DNA of 64,000 nucleotides from Arthrobacter sp. ISL-65 (GCF_018613795.1 NZ_JAGGPN010000039.1:1-64000), one strand, 5' to 3'; counted from the stretch's first letter, positions 1-13,410 are shown. Program-made: numbers and translations. The notes: generated from the sequence alone by a model not told the origin.

Positions 1-8
1 TGTGTCTG

Positions 9-37
9 TTGTTTGAGAACTCAATAGTGTGCCAAGT
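9..37 (+). other. 5' arm of the 16S precursor processing stem
   Basis: The segment from about 14 to 35 is complementary, with a few G-U pairs and two mismatches, to about 1932-1953 downstream of 16S. The core AGTGTGCCAA at 26-35 pairs exactly with TTGGCACACT at 1932-1941. Flanking stems of this kind are the usual RNase III substrates of pre-16S rRNA. The arm shares the motif TTGTTTGAGAACT with the 23S 5' arm at 2088-2100. The rRNA promoter itself is not visible and probably lies left of the window. Confidence 0.75.
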
Positions 38-183
38 TTGTTGATACCGATTTTTTATTAAATTGGTTGAATTTGCCGGGCCTGCCACCTCCGTGGTGTG
101 GTCTGGTGTTTTTAGCTGGTTTCAAATTTTGTGCAGCCTGGTTCCGCGTTATTTCCGTGGTGCCTGGTTGTGTCTGTTTTACT

Positions 184-1714
<1,531 letters not shown>

Positions 1715-1931
1715 AGCACCTACAGGCCCATGCTTTTCCGTGTATGCGGGGTGTGTGGTCTGTCAGGAGTAAAGGCCCGCTGCGCAGGCGATCGTTCTGC
1801 GGCGGGTGCTCATGGGTGGAATATCAACAAATAGCGGCCGCGTGGTTTTGTCCTGTGTCTAGTACGGACGGTTTCCCTTTCGGGGGTGGCTGTCCTGGAA
1901 CGGTGCGGGGCGGGGTGATGCGGTTTAGTGT

Positions 1932-1953
1932 TTGGCACACTGTTGGGTCCTGA
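1932..1953 (+). other. 3' arm of the 16S precursor processing stem
   Basis: TTGGCACACT at 1932-1941 is the exact complement of 26-35. The following GTTGGGTCCTGA continues the helix against 14-25 with two G-U pairs and two mismatches. It closes a loop containing the whole 16S rRNA. Confidence 0.75.
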
Positions 1954-2093
1954 GGCAACAGGGCCGGGGGCGGGGGGTTTTTTCCTGTGTCCGGGTTTTG
2001 TTTGTTTCTGGTTTCCTGGCTGCACCGATGACACGGTTTTTTGGTTCCTTTTGGGGGCTGGTGTGTGGGGTGTGTGGTACGGGGTTGTTGTTT

Positions 2094-2120
2094 GAGAACT
2101 ACATAGTGGACGCGAGCATC
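2094..2120 (+). other. 5' arm of the 23S precursor processing stem
   Basis: The stretch containing ACATAGTGGACGCGAGCA is complementary to TGCTTGCGTCCACTATGT at 5438-5455, beyond the 23S 3' end, apart from one G-U pair. It is the equivalent of the 16S flanking stem and shares its TTGTTTGAGAACT start with the leader element at 9-21. Confidence 0.75.
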
Positions 2121-2244
2121 TTTTATAAGAAGCAATTTCCAAGAATATGAACCTGGATCTGTCCGGGCTGCTGTCGCCTTTCGGGGTGTGGCGGGCCTGG
2201 GTGGTTTTCATGGTTCTCTCGAAAATTACTCCTTGATCTTTTGT

Positions 2245-5370
<3,126 letters not shown>

Positions 5371-5597
5371 CACACTCTCCTTCGTGAACGGATTCAAAAG
5401 ACGTTCACACCCATGGGGAGAGGAAAAGAAACAAGACTGCTTGCGTCCACTATGTGGTTCCCAACCAACAAACCCGCCACCGGGTTTCACGGTCCAGGAA
5501 CCAAAACAACTGAATAACAACACCACAGCTGCAACAACCTGCAGCAACGTGTGTAACCACAGATTTCCCCACCCCCCACCGGGTTGCGGGAGCAAGG
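5371..5597 (+). other. 23S-5S internal transcribed spacer
   Basis: The 227-base spacer has no tRNA or coding signal. It holds the 3' arm of the 23S processing stem at about 5437-5462, then an A/C-rich single-stranded-looking stretch (about 5500-5580) before 5S. Confidence 0.8.
5437..5462 (+). other. 3' arm of the 23S precursor processing stem
   Basis: CTGCTTGCGTCCACTATGTG pairs with the segment around 2101-2119 upstream of 23S, giving a near-perfect helix closing the 23S loop. Confidence 0.75.
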
Positions 5598-5716
5598 GTT
5601 ACGGCGGTCATAGCGTGGGGGAAACGCCCGGTCCCATTCCGAACCCGGAAGCTAAGACCCACAGCGCCGATGGTACTGCACCCGGGAGGGTGTGGGAGAG
5701 TAGGTCACCGCCGGAC
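5598..5716 (+). rRNA. rrf: 5S ribosomal RNA
   Basis: About 119 nt with the canonical 5S core CCCATTCCGAACCCGGAAG at 5633-5651 and matching terminal-helix sequences (ACGGCGG near the 5' end, CCGCCGG near the 3' end). It is the last gene of the rRNA operon. A strong hairpin follows within 20 bases. Confidence 0.93.
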
Positions 5717-5735
5717 AACCATTAAAAAAACGGTC

Positions 5736-5765
5736 GAGAGCCCCAACCAAACGGTTGGGGCTCTC
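5736..5765. terminator. bidirectional intrinsic terminator between rrf and the multicopper oxidase gene
   Basis: Perfect 13-bp stem GAGAGCCCCAACC / GGTTGGGGCTCTC with an AAAC loop. On the minus strand it is followed by a seven-T run (plus-strand A run at 5724-5730), so it is a textbook terminator for the leftward oxidase gene. On the plus strand it ends the rRNA transcript with only a weak T tail (CCGCATTT). Confidence 0.9.
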
Positions 5766-5791
5766 CCGCATTTAACCCGCTCATCTCGTAT

Positions 5792-7813
5792 TCAGCTGGT
5801 CCTTACGCTCGTGGTCGCTGTCCCGCCGAGGCTCGATTCGGCCTTGACGACTGTGACCTGCTTGGTTGGTCCCGGCTTGACCGTGAGCGTCCAGGCCCCG
5901 AGAGAGTTGGCCTTCACCGTACCCAATCGTGTGGAGGCGCGGCCCGGCGTGACGTCGTACAGCACGACGGTAGCCGAGGTCGCCGCCGTCGAGCCGGTGA
6001 ACTTGGAAGTTCCGGCGAAAGTCATGTCTTTCTTGAGCCGGTGGCGGGCGGAGGTAATGGTCACGAGGTCCTTCTGCCCTACAGGTGCCGCAACAGGGGC
6101 AGGTGCCGGCTGCGGTGCTACCGGCGCTGGGGCGGGCTGCGGTGCTACCGGCGCAGCCACCTCCGTCGGCTCTGTGGCCTGAGATGCCGGCACGTCCGCC
6201 GCGACTGGCGCCGGGACAGGCTGGTTGATCAGGTGGGGCCGGACTGCTTCGACTGGATGGTTGGGATCGGGGTCGTTCGTGTCGAGGCCAACGCTGAACT
6301 GGGCCATCATGTCATGGTCCTCGTGAGGCAGGTTGTGGCAGTGGATCATGTAGCGCCCACGATGATGTTCGAATTTCATGAGCAGCCGGACCGTCTCGCC
6401 TTCGCCGACGTAGACCACGTCCTTGGGCCCGCGTTCGTGGGCCAAGGGTGCCTGTCCGTTGCGGCTCAGGACCTGGAAGTCCACCAAGTGAATATGGACA
6501 GGATGGAACCAGCCACCCGAACTGTTCTCTATTTCCCAGATTTCCACATCGTTGAGGTCCGGATCAGCGAGGACCTTCCTGTAGCCGCTTTCGACCACTT
6601 CGTCCCAGGTCATGCCCCCGATCGTCCAGACGTCATTGTCCCGCTTCACGCGCATGCGCCTGGTCTTCACCGAATCAGAAGCCTTGAGGCTCATGGTCGT
6701 GCTGGGGGCGAGGAGCGTCGGCAGCACCCTGGCGCCGGGCCCGGACGTGTCGACAGGTTCGTTCGTCACATCGAAGGCCATGATCCTGTTGGTGAAGTCG
6801 TAGTCCACATTGTTTTTGTTGGACAGGTTGCGCAGTTCAACCCGCTTGCCGACGGGATACTTCGAAAAGTCGATGAGAACCTCGTAGCGCTCAGCGCCGC
6901 CGTGCCGCCAGGACGTCACCTGCTGGGCGGCGGGCATCAGGCCTCCGTCCGTCGCGACCACGGTCATTGCGTCTCCCGTGCTCAGGGAAAAGCGGTAGGA
7001 ACGCGCAATGGACGCGTTGAGAATCCGGAAGCGGTAGATCCGTCGCTGGACTTTCATCACGGGCCATGGCGCACCGTTGACAAGAATGACGTCGCCCCAC
7101 AGGCCTGAGTGGGTGTTGTCGTTGTAGCCGAGGGAGCCGTTGGCAGCGAACATGGCGTCAGAAACGGTCAGGGGTACATCGAACTTCCCCTGCGGAAGAA
7201 TGTTGCCTTCCACTTCGTCGTGCAGATGGTATTGGGCGGCCAAGCCGGAGTAGACGCTCTGGCCCGTATTGTGAACCGCGTGGTCGTGGTACCACAGGGT
7301 CCGTGCCGGCTGGAAGTTCGGGTATTCGTAATCCTTGCAGTGGTCCCGGGCTGTGAGGTCGTTGGCGTAGCCGTCGAACTGCGGCAGCGACGCTGACCCG
7401 TGAAGGTGGGTGGAGGTGTCGAGCCGATACCCCCACTGCGGATGGAACAGGGGCAGCACGTTGTCCATTTCCAGGGTGATGCGTTCGCCCTGGTTCACCT
7501 TGATGGTCGGCCCTGGAAATGTTCCGTTGTAGCCGAGGATAGGAGTGCTGAGGCCGGGCACGATGTTGGCCCAAGCTGCCTTCTGCTGGATCTGGTACAG
7601 GTGCCTCTTCTGGCCGTCCGGGTCCACCACGGTGCTCTTGGGCTTGAGTACCTCCGGAATGGGAAGTTCCCTCTGGTAGGGCTTGGGCATGTTGCGGGAT
7701 GCCAGCTGGCTTGCCGACTTGGCGTTGACCGACGTCAACGGGACGGCTAGGCCAAAGGCGCCGATGATTCCCACTCCACCTATTTGCAGTGCCTGACGGC
7801 GTGTAACTGACAC
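5792..7813 (-). CDS. Tat-exported multicopper oxidase with C-terminal Ig-like domain
   Basis: Blue-copper oxidase of the CotA/bilirubin-oxidase/CueO group, which couples one-electron oxidation of substrates to four-electron reduction of O2. I place the start at GTG 7813, preceded by GGAGG five bases upstream. This gives 673 residues beginning with a twin-arginine signal (TRRQAL, then a hydrophobic stretch to about residue 30). All four copper motifs are present: HLHG near 136, WYHDH near 154, HPVHIHL near 436, and HCHNLPHEDHDMM near 491, whose final Met is the type 1 axial ligand. After the cupredoxin core come a Pro/Ala-rich linker (about 535-580) and a beta-rich Ig-like tail of about 90 residues, which is not standard for the family. 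It lies 149 bp downstream of the CopD-CtaG gene, same strand, suggesting a copper-handling locus. The physiological substrate is unknown. Confidence 0.92.
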   Translation of the reverse strand: MSVTRRQALQIGGVGIIGAFGLAVPLTSVNAKSASQLASRNMPKPYQRELPIPEVLKPKSTVVDPDGQKRHLYQIQQKAAWANIVPGLSTPILGYNGTFPGPTIKVNQGERITLEMDNVLPLFHPQWGYRLDTSTHLHGSASLPQFDGYANDLTARDHCKDYEYPNFQPARTLWYHDHAVHNTGQSVYSGLAAQYHLHDEVEGNILPQGKFDVPLTVSDAMFAANGSLGYNDNTHSGLWGDVILVNGAPWPVMKVQRRIYRFRILNASIARSYRFSLSTGDAMTVVATDGGLMPAAQQVTSWRHGGAERYEVLIDFSKYPVGKRVELRNLSNKNNVDYDFTNRIMAFDVTNEPVDTSGPGARVLPTLLAPSTTMSLKASDSVKTRRMRVKRDNDVWTIGGMTWDEVVESGYRKVLADPDLNDVEIWEIENSSGGWFHPVHIHLVDFQVLSRNGQAPLAHERGPKDVVYVGEGETVRLLMKFEHHRGRYMIHCHNLPHEDHDMMAQFSVGLDTNDPDPNHPVEAVRPHLINQPVPAPVAADVPASQATEPTEVAAPVAPQPAPAPVAPQPAPAPVAAPVGQKDLVTITSARHRLKKDMTFAGTSKFTGSTAATSATVVLYDVTPGRASTRLGTVKANSLGAWTLTVKPGPTKQVTVVKAESSLGGTATTSVRTS

Positions 7814-7915
7814 GACAACCTCCGACGTCGTTAGAAAGTCCAATTGATTTAGTTGAAGGATGTAATACCTACCCTGCGGAAACCTTGAGACAGGCAGGGC
7901 TGGCGGTGGCCTTCT

Positions 7916-7934
7916 TTGGGTGGAAGCCACCCAA
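7916..7934 (-). terminator. short hairpin between copD-ctaG and the oxidase gene
   Basis: An 8-bp stem TTGGGTGG / CCACCCAA with a 3-base loop lies about 30 bases after the copD-ctaG stop on the minus strand. It has no T run, so it may be a weak terminator or attenuator, or only a 3'-end stabiliser. Confidence 0.35.
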
Positions 7935-7962
7935 GAATCGCCCCATGCGGGGAGGGGGCCGA

Positions 7963-9873
7963 TCAGGATTCTGACGACATCACAAGGTCGTGGGTGCGCT
8001 CAGAAGCGGAACGGTTCCGAGCGCGCACATCGCGGCGTCGGCGAGCCTGGAACAGCTCAGTCGCGGCCGCTACGAGAAGTGCGCCGGCAGCGATGATCCA
8101 CATGGCTATGCCCGCCGGCTCCACGAACGCCAGAACTGGCTGGTCCCAAGGCTGACCGACGGCGATCAGCCATTCCTGCCGCCGCGAATCGGGAAGCTGG
8201 TCTGCCTGTTGGGCAAGGGCCCAGCCGTGCACCGCGTAGAGCGCGGCCACGGCACCTATGGTCACCAGCCTGGAAGCCAGCGACGAGCCAGGACCGTGAG
8301 CGGCGCGGGCCAGGGAAGCGGTGAAGAGGCAACCGGAGAGCAATGCCAACAGGGCCATGCCCTGATACCCGAACTGGGTGCGTGACGAGTAGTCCAGCAA
8401 CGGCGTGTAATACAGGGCCGCCATCACCGCCGCCAGACCGGCGGCTGCGAAGTAGGGCGCAGACGTGGCACTCAGAACCAGACGCAGCGTCACGGTGAGA
8501 GCTTCTGCACCGCCTACCGTTCCGTCCTGCCTGGGCGCAACGGCGAGCTTGACCAATGTCAGCGGGGCGCCGGGAACCAGCAGGAGCGGAACGACGGCGA
8601 TAAGAAGCATCTGGGTCACGACGTGCGCGCTGATCAGATACTCCTGGTAAACGCGGAGTCCTCCGTTGGTGACCAGGAACAGCAGCGCGACTCCAGTGAA
8701 CCAAAGGCCGGCTCGGTAGGCAGGCCAGTGCCCGCCACGGTTCCTGACGCGCCGCACTCCGGCCGCATACAGGAACACCGCGACGGCGCAGAGGAAGATC
8801 CAAAGGGCGTCCGGCTTCCAGCTGCTGAACACATCCACAAAACTCGGAACTCGTAGGGATACCTGGGCCGGTGCGGCCTGCGAGACCGTTGGCGGCGGGG
8901 TGCGTGCCAGGGCGGCAGCGAGTCCCGATGCGGCTGCCATGACGGCGAGTTCGGCCACAGCCAGAGTTGCGAACGTGGTCCGTGCCTTGCTTGGGATCGA
9001 TGCCAGCTGCGTGAGAATCCACTTTCGGTGGAGCGCCCCGAACACGCCCAGAAGTCCCAGAATGGCCGTCTTGGCCAAGAGAATGAGGCCGTATTGTGAA
9101 GCCAACCCCTGAACTGATCCGATGCCTGTCAGCCCAGCCGCTACACCCGAGAGTGCTAGGGCAAGGAAGGACAGCAGCGCCAACGTGGAGTAACGCCGGA
9201 CCGCGGCCAGCAGCTCCGTTCCCAGCGTCCGGCGCAGGAGGACGAGGGTTGCCAGACCGCCGATCCAGATGGCTGCGGCGGCCATGTGCATGACCACCGA
9301 AACCGTGCTGTCGGCGTGGCTCGCGCCGCCCGCGGCATGGGAGTTCAGAGCCAGTGGTATCAGCCCTGTGGAAGCCAGCACAGCCGTGACGGCAACAGCC
9401 CGCTGACTCTGGACGCCAAAACACAGGAGCGCCACGGTTGCCGTGATCAACACTGTTAGAGCGCCTCTCCGGCCAGCATCGACGTCCGTGAGGAAACTGA
9501 CAAAGATTGCTCCGGAACCTTCCGAAAACAGCGGCAGGTTAGCCAACGAGTGGAAGGTGAGGACGCTGATCACGGCTGCGGCTGCTGTCCAGAGCACAGC
9601 AGAAACACCGGCAAGGGCCAGTGCCTTCGAGAACGCTTTCCCCTTCGGGGGCAGGGCAAAGAGTGCCAAAACGAGTGGCCCGGCAGTACCGGCGGCCGCG
9701 ACATTGAAAATAAGTTTGGCAACAGGAAGCCCCCAGATGACCGCTGCGCCGGTCCGGTCCAGGAGTGCTGCTTCTTTGCCGGCCTCGGTCGAGTAGGCAA
9801 TGAACAGTGCCAGTAGCCCGCAACCCAGGATCATGGCAGCAGCGGCCACCGGCTTCGTCCGTGATTTCTTCAT
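7963..9873 (-). CDS. CopD copper-import domain fused to CtaG cytochrome oxidase assembly domain
   Basis: Polytopic inner-membrane protein of 636 residues with many transmembrane segments. The N-terminal half contains a CopD-like region, with histidines in HMAAAAIWIGG on a helix. The C-terminal half matches the caa3_CtaG family (SAHVVTQMLLIAVVPLLL). CopD proteins are thought to move copper across the membrane and CtaG-type proteins help metallate cytochrome oxidase, so the fusion plausibly feeds imported copper to the oxidase; this last step is inference. The start ATG 9873 has GAGGGGG just upstream; a longer frame to 10068 lacks a ribosome site and hydrophobic character. It is the first gene of the leftward copper locus. 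The fusion is common in Actinobacteria. Confidence 0.88.
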   Translation of the reverse strand: MKKSRTKPVAAAAMILGCGLLALFIAYSTEAGKEAALLDRTGAAVIWGLPVAKLIFNVAAAGTAGPLVLALFALPPKGKAFSKALALAGVSAVLWTAAAAVISVLTFHSLANLPLFSEGSGAIFVSFLTDVDAGRRGALTVLITATVALLCFGVQSQRAVAVTAVLASTGLIPLALNSHAAGGASHADSTVSVVMHMAAAAIWIGGLATLVLLRRTLGTELLAAVRRYSTLALLSFLALALSGVAAGLTGIGSVQGLASQYGLILLAKTAILGLLGVFGALHRKWILTQLASIPSKARTTFATLAVAELAVMAAASGLAAALARTPPPTVSQAAPAQVSLRVPSFVDVFSSWKPDALWIFLCAVAVFLYAAGVRRVRNRGGHWPAYRAGLWFTGVALLFLVTNGGLRVYQEYLISAHVVTQMLLIAVVPLLLVPGAPLTLVKLAVAPRQDGTVGGAEALTVTLRLVLSATSAPYFAAAGLAAVMAALYYTPLLDYSSRTQFGYQGMALLALLSGCLFTASLARAAHGPGSSLASRLVTIGAVAALYAVHGWALAQQADQLPDSRRQEWLIAVGQPWDQPVLAFVEPAGIAMWIIAAGALLVAAATELFQARRRRDVRARNRSASERTHDLVMSSES

Positions 9874-10201
9874 GGTTCCCCCTCGGCGGATGCTGTCGGG
9901 GCCAGTCTTGCCACGCCTCCTTGGATTTTCCCTGTGGGATGGTGCGCTCTGCCGGACGTGCGAAATCACGCATGGCCGCCGCGGCCCGCAATAAATGGAG
10001 TGGCCCACGATCCTGTGAGGATGCACACGCCTGCCCGTGGAAGGGCCCTCGCCGTTAGTGGCTGGCACCGGCTCTCACCTAGAATTGATAGAGATATGCG
10101 GACACCGGATGCTTCACCACGGGTCGCGCAGGACAACCAAACACGGATAAGAGCGGCTGCACATCGCGCCAGTGGTCGGCTCACTACAGGAGGATTCCAC
10201 C
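9874..10201. promoter_or_regulatory. 328-bp divergent promoter region (copD-ctaG / TPR protein)
   Basis: No gene is seen here. For the rightward gene a possible -10 TAGAAT lies at 10080-10085 with no convincing -35, which would leave a leader of about 110 bases. No clear copper-regulator palindrome was recognised. Confidence 0.35.
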
Positions 10202-12112
10202 ATGGCTGAGCACAAGGGCGGCGGTTACCGCGGCGGAAATGACCGGGGGGACTCGGGAAGCAACCGGGGACGACAGGGGGGCCCTTTTAGGGGGACCAAT
10301 AACTCCGGCGGGGATCCGCGGGGCTTCCGCGCCCGTGAAGGCCGCGGTTCCAGCGGTGACCCTGACCGTAAGCCGTTCTCTGATCGTCCGCGTCGTGAGG
10401 GCGAGGACGACCGCCGCAGCTTTGGTGGCGGGGAGCGTAAGCCGTTCGGTGATCGTCCGCGTCGTGAGGGCGAGGGTGACCGTCGCGGTTTTGGTGGCGG
10501 GGAGCGTAAGCCGTTTGGTGATCGTGACCGTAAGCCGTTCGGTGACCGTCCTCGTCGTGAGGGCGAGGGTGACCGTCCGCGTCGTGAGGGCGAGGGCGAC
10601 CGCCGTAGCTTTGGTGGCGGGGAGCGTAAGCCGTTTGGTGATCGTCCGCGTCGTGAGGGCGAGGGCGACCGTCGCAGCTTTGGTGGTGGCGAGCGTAAGC
10701 CGTTTGGTGATCGTGACCGTAAGCCGTTCGGTGACCGTCCTCGCCGTGAGGGCGAGGGCGACCGCCGCAGCTTCGGTGGCGGCGAGCGTAAGCCGTTCTC
10801 TGATCGTCCGCGTCGTGAGGGCGAGGGCGACCGCCACAGCTTCGGTGGTGGCGAGCGTAAGCCGTTTGGTGATCGTGACCGTAAGCCGTTCGGTGACCGT
10901 CCCCGCCGCGAGGGCGAGGGCGACCGCCGCAGCTTTGGCGGAGGAGAAAACCGCCGCCCGTTCGGCGACCGCCAGGACCGTGCACCCCGCGAGGACCGTG
11001 CACCCCGCAGCTTTGACCGCGGCGACTCCGGCCCCCGCCAGTTCGGCCGCGACAGGGCTGAGGACCGCCCCGCACGTGTTCCCAACGCCCGCGACCTTCG
11101 CAGCGCCAACCGCCCGGACCGTGAGCGTTCGCCCGAAATCGACGAGGACGTCACGGGCAAGGAACTTGACCGCGCCACGCAGCACCAGATCAAGACCCTG
11201 GAAGCAAACAGCGCGGAATGGGTGGCCCGCCACCTCGTGATGGCCGGACGGCTCATCGACGACGAGCCCGAACTGGCGTTCCAGCATGCCCTCGCCGCCA
11301 GCCGCCGCGGCGGACGCCTTGCCTCCGTCCGCGAGGCAGTGGGCCTGACAGCTTATGCCGCCGGACACTACGGCGAGGCCCTGCGTGAGTTCCGCACCTA
11401 CCGGCGGATCAGCGGTTCCAACGTCCACCTGCCCGTCATGGCGGACTGCGAACGTGGCCTGGGCCGCCCCGACCGCGCCCTGGACGTCGTCCGTTCCGAG
11501 GAGGCCCAGGACCTCGACGCGCCCGGCAAGGTGGAGTTGGCGATTGTCGCCTCCGGGGCCCGCGGCGACCTTGGCCAGCTGGACGCCGCCGTGGCGGAGC
11601 TGGAGATCCCGCAACTGGACCTCAACCGCGCCTTTTCCTACAGCCCGCGCCTGTTCCGCGCCTATGCGGATGCCCTGACGGCCGTTGGCCGCGAAACCGA
11701 GGCCGGAAAGTGGCAGCGGCAGGCCGTCGTGGCTGAGGAAGCCCTGGGCCTGGGCATGGCCGAGGAACCCGACATCATCGACCTCGGCTGGGACGAGGAA
11801 GAGGAAGCCCGGGAAGAAGCCGAACGCCGGAAGCGGATTGCGCACGCCGCAGGCACGTCGGCGCAGGACGGAACCGAGTCTTCCGGCAGCCAGGCGACCC
11901 ACGGCGTCAGCGCCCAGGAGGAGGCTGCCGCGCAGCGGCCCTCAAATGACCTTGCAGACGAAAACCTGGACGACGCGGGACCGGACTACTTTGAATCCGA
12001 CGACGCCGAGTCCGACGAGGATTCCGCCGAGGACGCCGAAACCGGGGACGCAGAAGCTGAGCACACCGAACAGCAGGATGCTGACCGGCGCCAAGACGGC
12101 GCGGAGGACTAG
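10202..12112 (+). CDS. charged RKPFGDR-repeat protein with C-terminal TPR-like domain
   Basis: 636 residues; start ATG 10202 with an ideal AGGAGG at 10188-10193. Residues about 1-45 are Gly/Arg-rich. About 52-253 consist of seven repeats of 23 to 40 residues built from RKPF(G/S)DR, PRREGEGDRR and SFGGG. About 316-518 form a helical, TPR-like domain equivalent in position to M. tuberculosis Rv1691. About 540-636 are an acidic, disordered tail rich in Asp and Glu. The protein is therefore basic and low-complexity at one end and acidic at the other, with no catalytic motif and no signal peptide. RG/FG-rich disordered regions often bind RNA or condense, but that is inference here. It is followed after 6 bases by the HAD phosphatase, so probably co-transcribed. 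Homologues are sometimes labelled primosomal protein without clear support. Confidence 0.85.
   Translation: MAEHKGGGYRGGNDRGDSGSNRGRQGGPFRGTNNSGGDPRGFRAREGRGSSGDPDRKPFSDRPRREGEDDRRSFGGGERKPFGDRPRREGEGDRRGFGGGERKPFGDRDRKPFGDRPRREGEGDRPRREGEGDRRSFGGGERKPFGDRPRREGEGDRRSFGGGERKPFGDRDRKPFGDRPRREGEGDRRSFGGGERKPFSDRPRREGEGDRHSFGGGERKPFGDRDRKPFGDRPRREGEGDRRSFGGGENRRPFGDRQDRAPREDRAPRSFDRGDSGPRQFGRDRAEDRPARVPNARDLRSANRPDRERSPEIDEDVTGKELDRATQHQIKTLEANSAEWVARHLVMAGRLIDDEPELAFQHALAASRRGGRLASVREAVGLTAYAAGHYGEALREFRTYRRISGSNVHLPVMADCERGLGRPDRALDVVRSEEAQDLDAPGKVELAIVASGARGDLGQLDAAVAELEIPQLDLNRAFSYSPRLFRAYADALTAVGRETEAGKWQRQAVVAEEALGLGMAEEPDIIDLGWDEEEEAREEAERRKRIAHAAGTSAQDGTESSGSQATHGVSAQEEAAAQRPSNDLADENLDDAGPDYFESDDAESDEDSAEDAETGDAEAEHTEQQDADRRQDGAED
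10355..10960 (+). repeat. in-gene tandem repeat encoding RKPFGDR / REGEGDRR / SFGGG units
   Basis: About 600 bp of imperfect direct repeats, units near 69 or 93 bp. CGTAAGCCGTT occurs ten times and a CGTGAGGGCGAGGGCGACCG-type segment about eight times. Units 5 and 7 carry a duplicated DRKPFGDR insertion and unit 3 a further DRPRREGEG duplication, which points to repeat gain by slippage or unequal recombination. Confidence 0.92.
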
Positions 12113-12118
12113 CCCCGC

Positions 12119-13111
12119 ATGAGTGATGCCCAACTGATCTCGCGGTTCGACGCGCTGTTGTCCGACCTGGATGGCGTGGTCTACGCCGGCGCCCACGCCA
12201 TCCCCGGAGCGGTGGAGTCACTGCAGCGGCTGGCCGGGATCGGAGTCGGCCTGGGATACGTCACCAACAACGCTTCCCGCACGCCTGCGCAGGTGGCCGC
12301 CCACCTGCGCGAGCTTGGCGCCCCCGCCGAGGACCAGCAGGTGGTGAGCTCCTCCCAGGCAGGGGCCGACCTGCTGGCGTCGCTGCTGTCCCCGGGCGCT
12401 GCCGTGCTCATCACCGGTAGCCCGGCGCTGGCCCACGAGGTTGAGCTCGTTGGCCTGAAGCCGGTCCACGGCGCGCAGGACAACCCCGTGGCCGTGGTGC
12501 AGGGCTTCAACCCTGCGATCGGCTGGAAGGAGCTCGCCGAGGCAGCGTTTGTCCTGGCCGACGCGGACGTGCTGTGGGTTGCCACGAACACGGACATGTC
12601 CATCCCGCAGGCGCGCGGGATGGCTCCCGGCAACGGAACCCTGGTGGGCGCCGTGGCCGCGGCAACCGGCCGGCGGCCGCTCGTCGCCGGCAAGCCCGAG
12701 GCTCCGCTGTTCCATGCTGCAGCCAAGCGGTTGTCGTCGGACCGGCCGCTGGTGGTCGGCGACCGGCTGGACACCGACATCCTGGGCGGCAACCGGGCGG
12801 GCTTCGCCACGGTGGCCGTGCTGACCGGCGTCGACACACTGGAAACCATCCTCGCGGCCCGGACCGATGAGCGGCCCCGCTACATCATCCGTGACCTTAC
12901 CGGCCTCTACGAGGCGTATCCGGAAATCGATAGCGACGGCGGGACGTTCGGTTGCGGGAACGCCACCGCAACCGTGGCTGGAGACGCCATCCGCATCACC
13001 GGGCACAAGGACAACCTCGATTCGTGGCGCGCGGCGTGTGCCGCGTGGTGGGCGGCCCTGCCCGACGCCGACAGCCCCACAGCTCCCGAACTCCAGTGGC
13101 TGGATCAATAG
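12119..13111 (+). CDS. HAD-superfamily phosphatase (NagD / glycerol-3-phosphate phosphatase type)
   Basis: 330 residues. The HAD nucleophile motif DLDGVVY is at about 16-22 (Asp16 nucleophile, Asp18 acid/base), followed by YVTNNASRTP (motif II region), the C2-type cap, and the metal motif VGDRLDTDILGGNRAGF. In gene order it corresponds to M. tuberculosis Rv1692, described as a glycerol 3-phosphate phosphatase in phospholipid recycling; the substrate here is inferred from that. A C-terminal extension of about 60 residues contains SWRAACAAWW. It starts 6 bases after the repeat/TPR gene and is followed by a small conserved gene with its own apparent leaderless promoter. Confidence 0.9.
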   Translation: MSDAQLISRFDALLSDLDGVVYAGAHAIPGAVESLQRLAGIGVGLGYVTNNASRTPAQVAAHLRELGAPAEDQQVVSSSQAGADLLASLLSPGAAVLITGSPALAHEVELVGLKPVHGAQDNPVAVVQGFNPAIGWKELAEAAFVLADADVLWVATNTDMSIPQARGMAPGNGTLVGAVAAATGRRPLVAGKPEAPLFHAAAKRLSSDRPLVVGDRLDTDILGGNRAGFATVAVLTGVDTLETILAARTDERPRYIIRDLTGLYEAYPEIDSDGGTFGCGNATATVAGDAIRITGHKDNLDSWRAACAAWWAALPDADSPTAPELQWLDQ

Positions 13112-13114
13112 ACT
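13109..13114 (+). promoter_or_regulatory. -10 element of an apparently leaderless promoter
   Basis: TAGACT ends 6 bases before ATG 13121, the spacing expected if transcription starts at or near the start codon. It overlaps the HAD gene's stop codon. Confidence 0.4.
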
Positions 13115-13120
13115 GGTGCC

Positions 13121-13408
13121 ATGCCCGAGTTGAACAACGACCCGTCGGACGGTGCAGTATCGGATACGGCGGTGCCAGAGACCGCCTGGCCGGAGCTGAC
13201 CCTGCCCGGCAGCCGCGCTGATGCCGACATCGCCGACCCAGCGGTGCTGGCCATCCTGGGCCGGGTCCGCCAGGTCCCCGGCCTCCCGGTTTCGGAGCAC
13301 CCCGCCGCCTATGCAGACATGCACGACGCTCTGCTGGAAGCCCTGAACGAAGAGCCGCAGCATGACGAGCCGCGTAAACAGGCGCCGCCTGGTCCGGGTG
13401 CCGCCTGA
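13121..13408 (+). CDS. small conserved protein between the HAD phosphatase and tlyA
   Basis: 95 residues. The N-terminus is acidic and low-complexity; the conserved-looking core is WPELTLPGSRADADIADPAV, followed by ILGRVRQVPGLPVSEH and an AYADMHDALLEALNE helix. No enzymatic motif, signal or membrane segment is seen. It sits where M. tuberculosis has the small gene Rv1693, and its stop is 2 bases from the tlyA start, so translation may be coupled. Function unknown. Confidence 0.75.
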   Translation: MPELNNDPSDGAVSDTAVPETAWPELTLPGSRADADIADPAVLAILGRVRQVPGLPVSEHPAAYADMHDALLEALNEEPQHDEPRKQAPPGPGAA

Positions 13409-13410
13409 CC

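Noticed and set aside
10184..11902. A 572-codon open frame antisense to the repeat/TPR gene
   Set aside because: It is produced by the GC-rich repeat (Thr/Val/Ala/Leu-rich translation), has no recognisable domain, and the sense frame has an ideal ribosome site and a conserved C-terminal domain.
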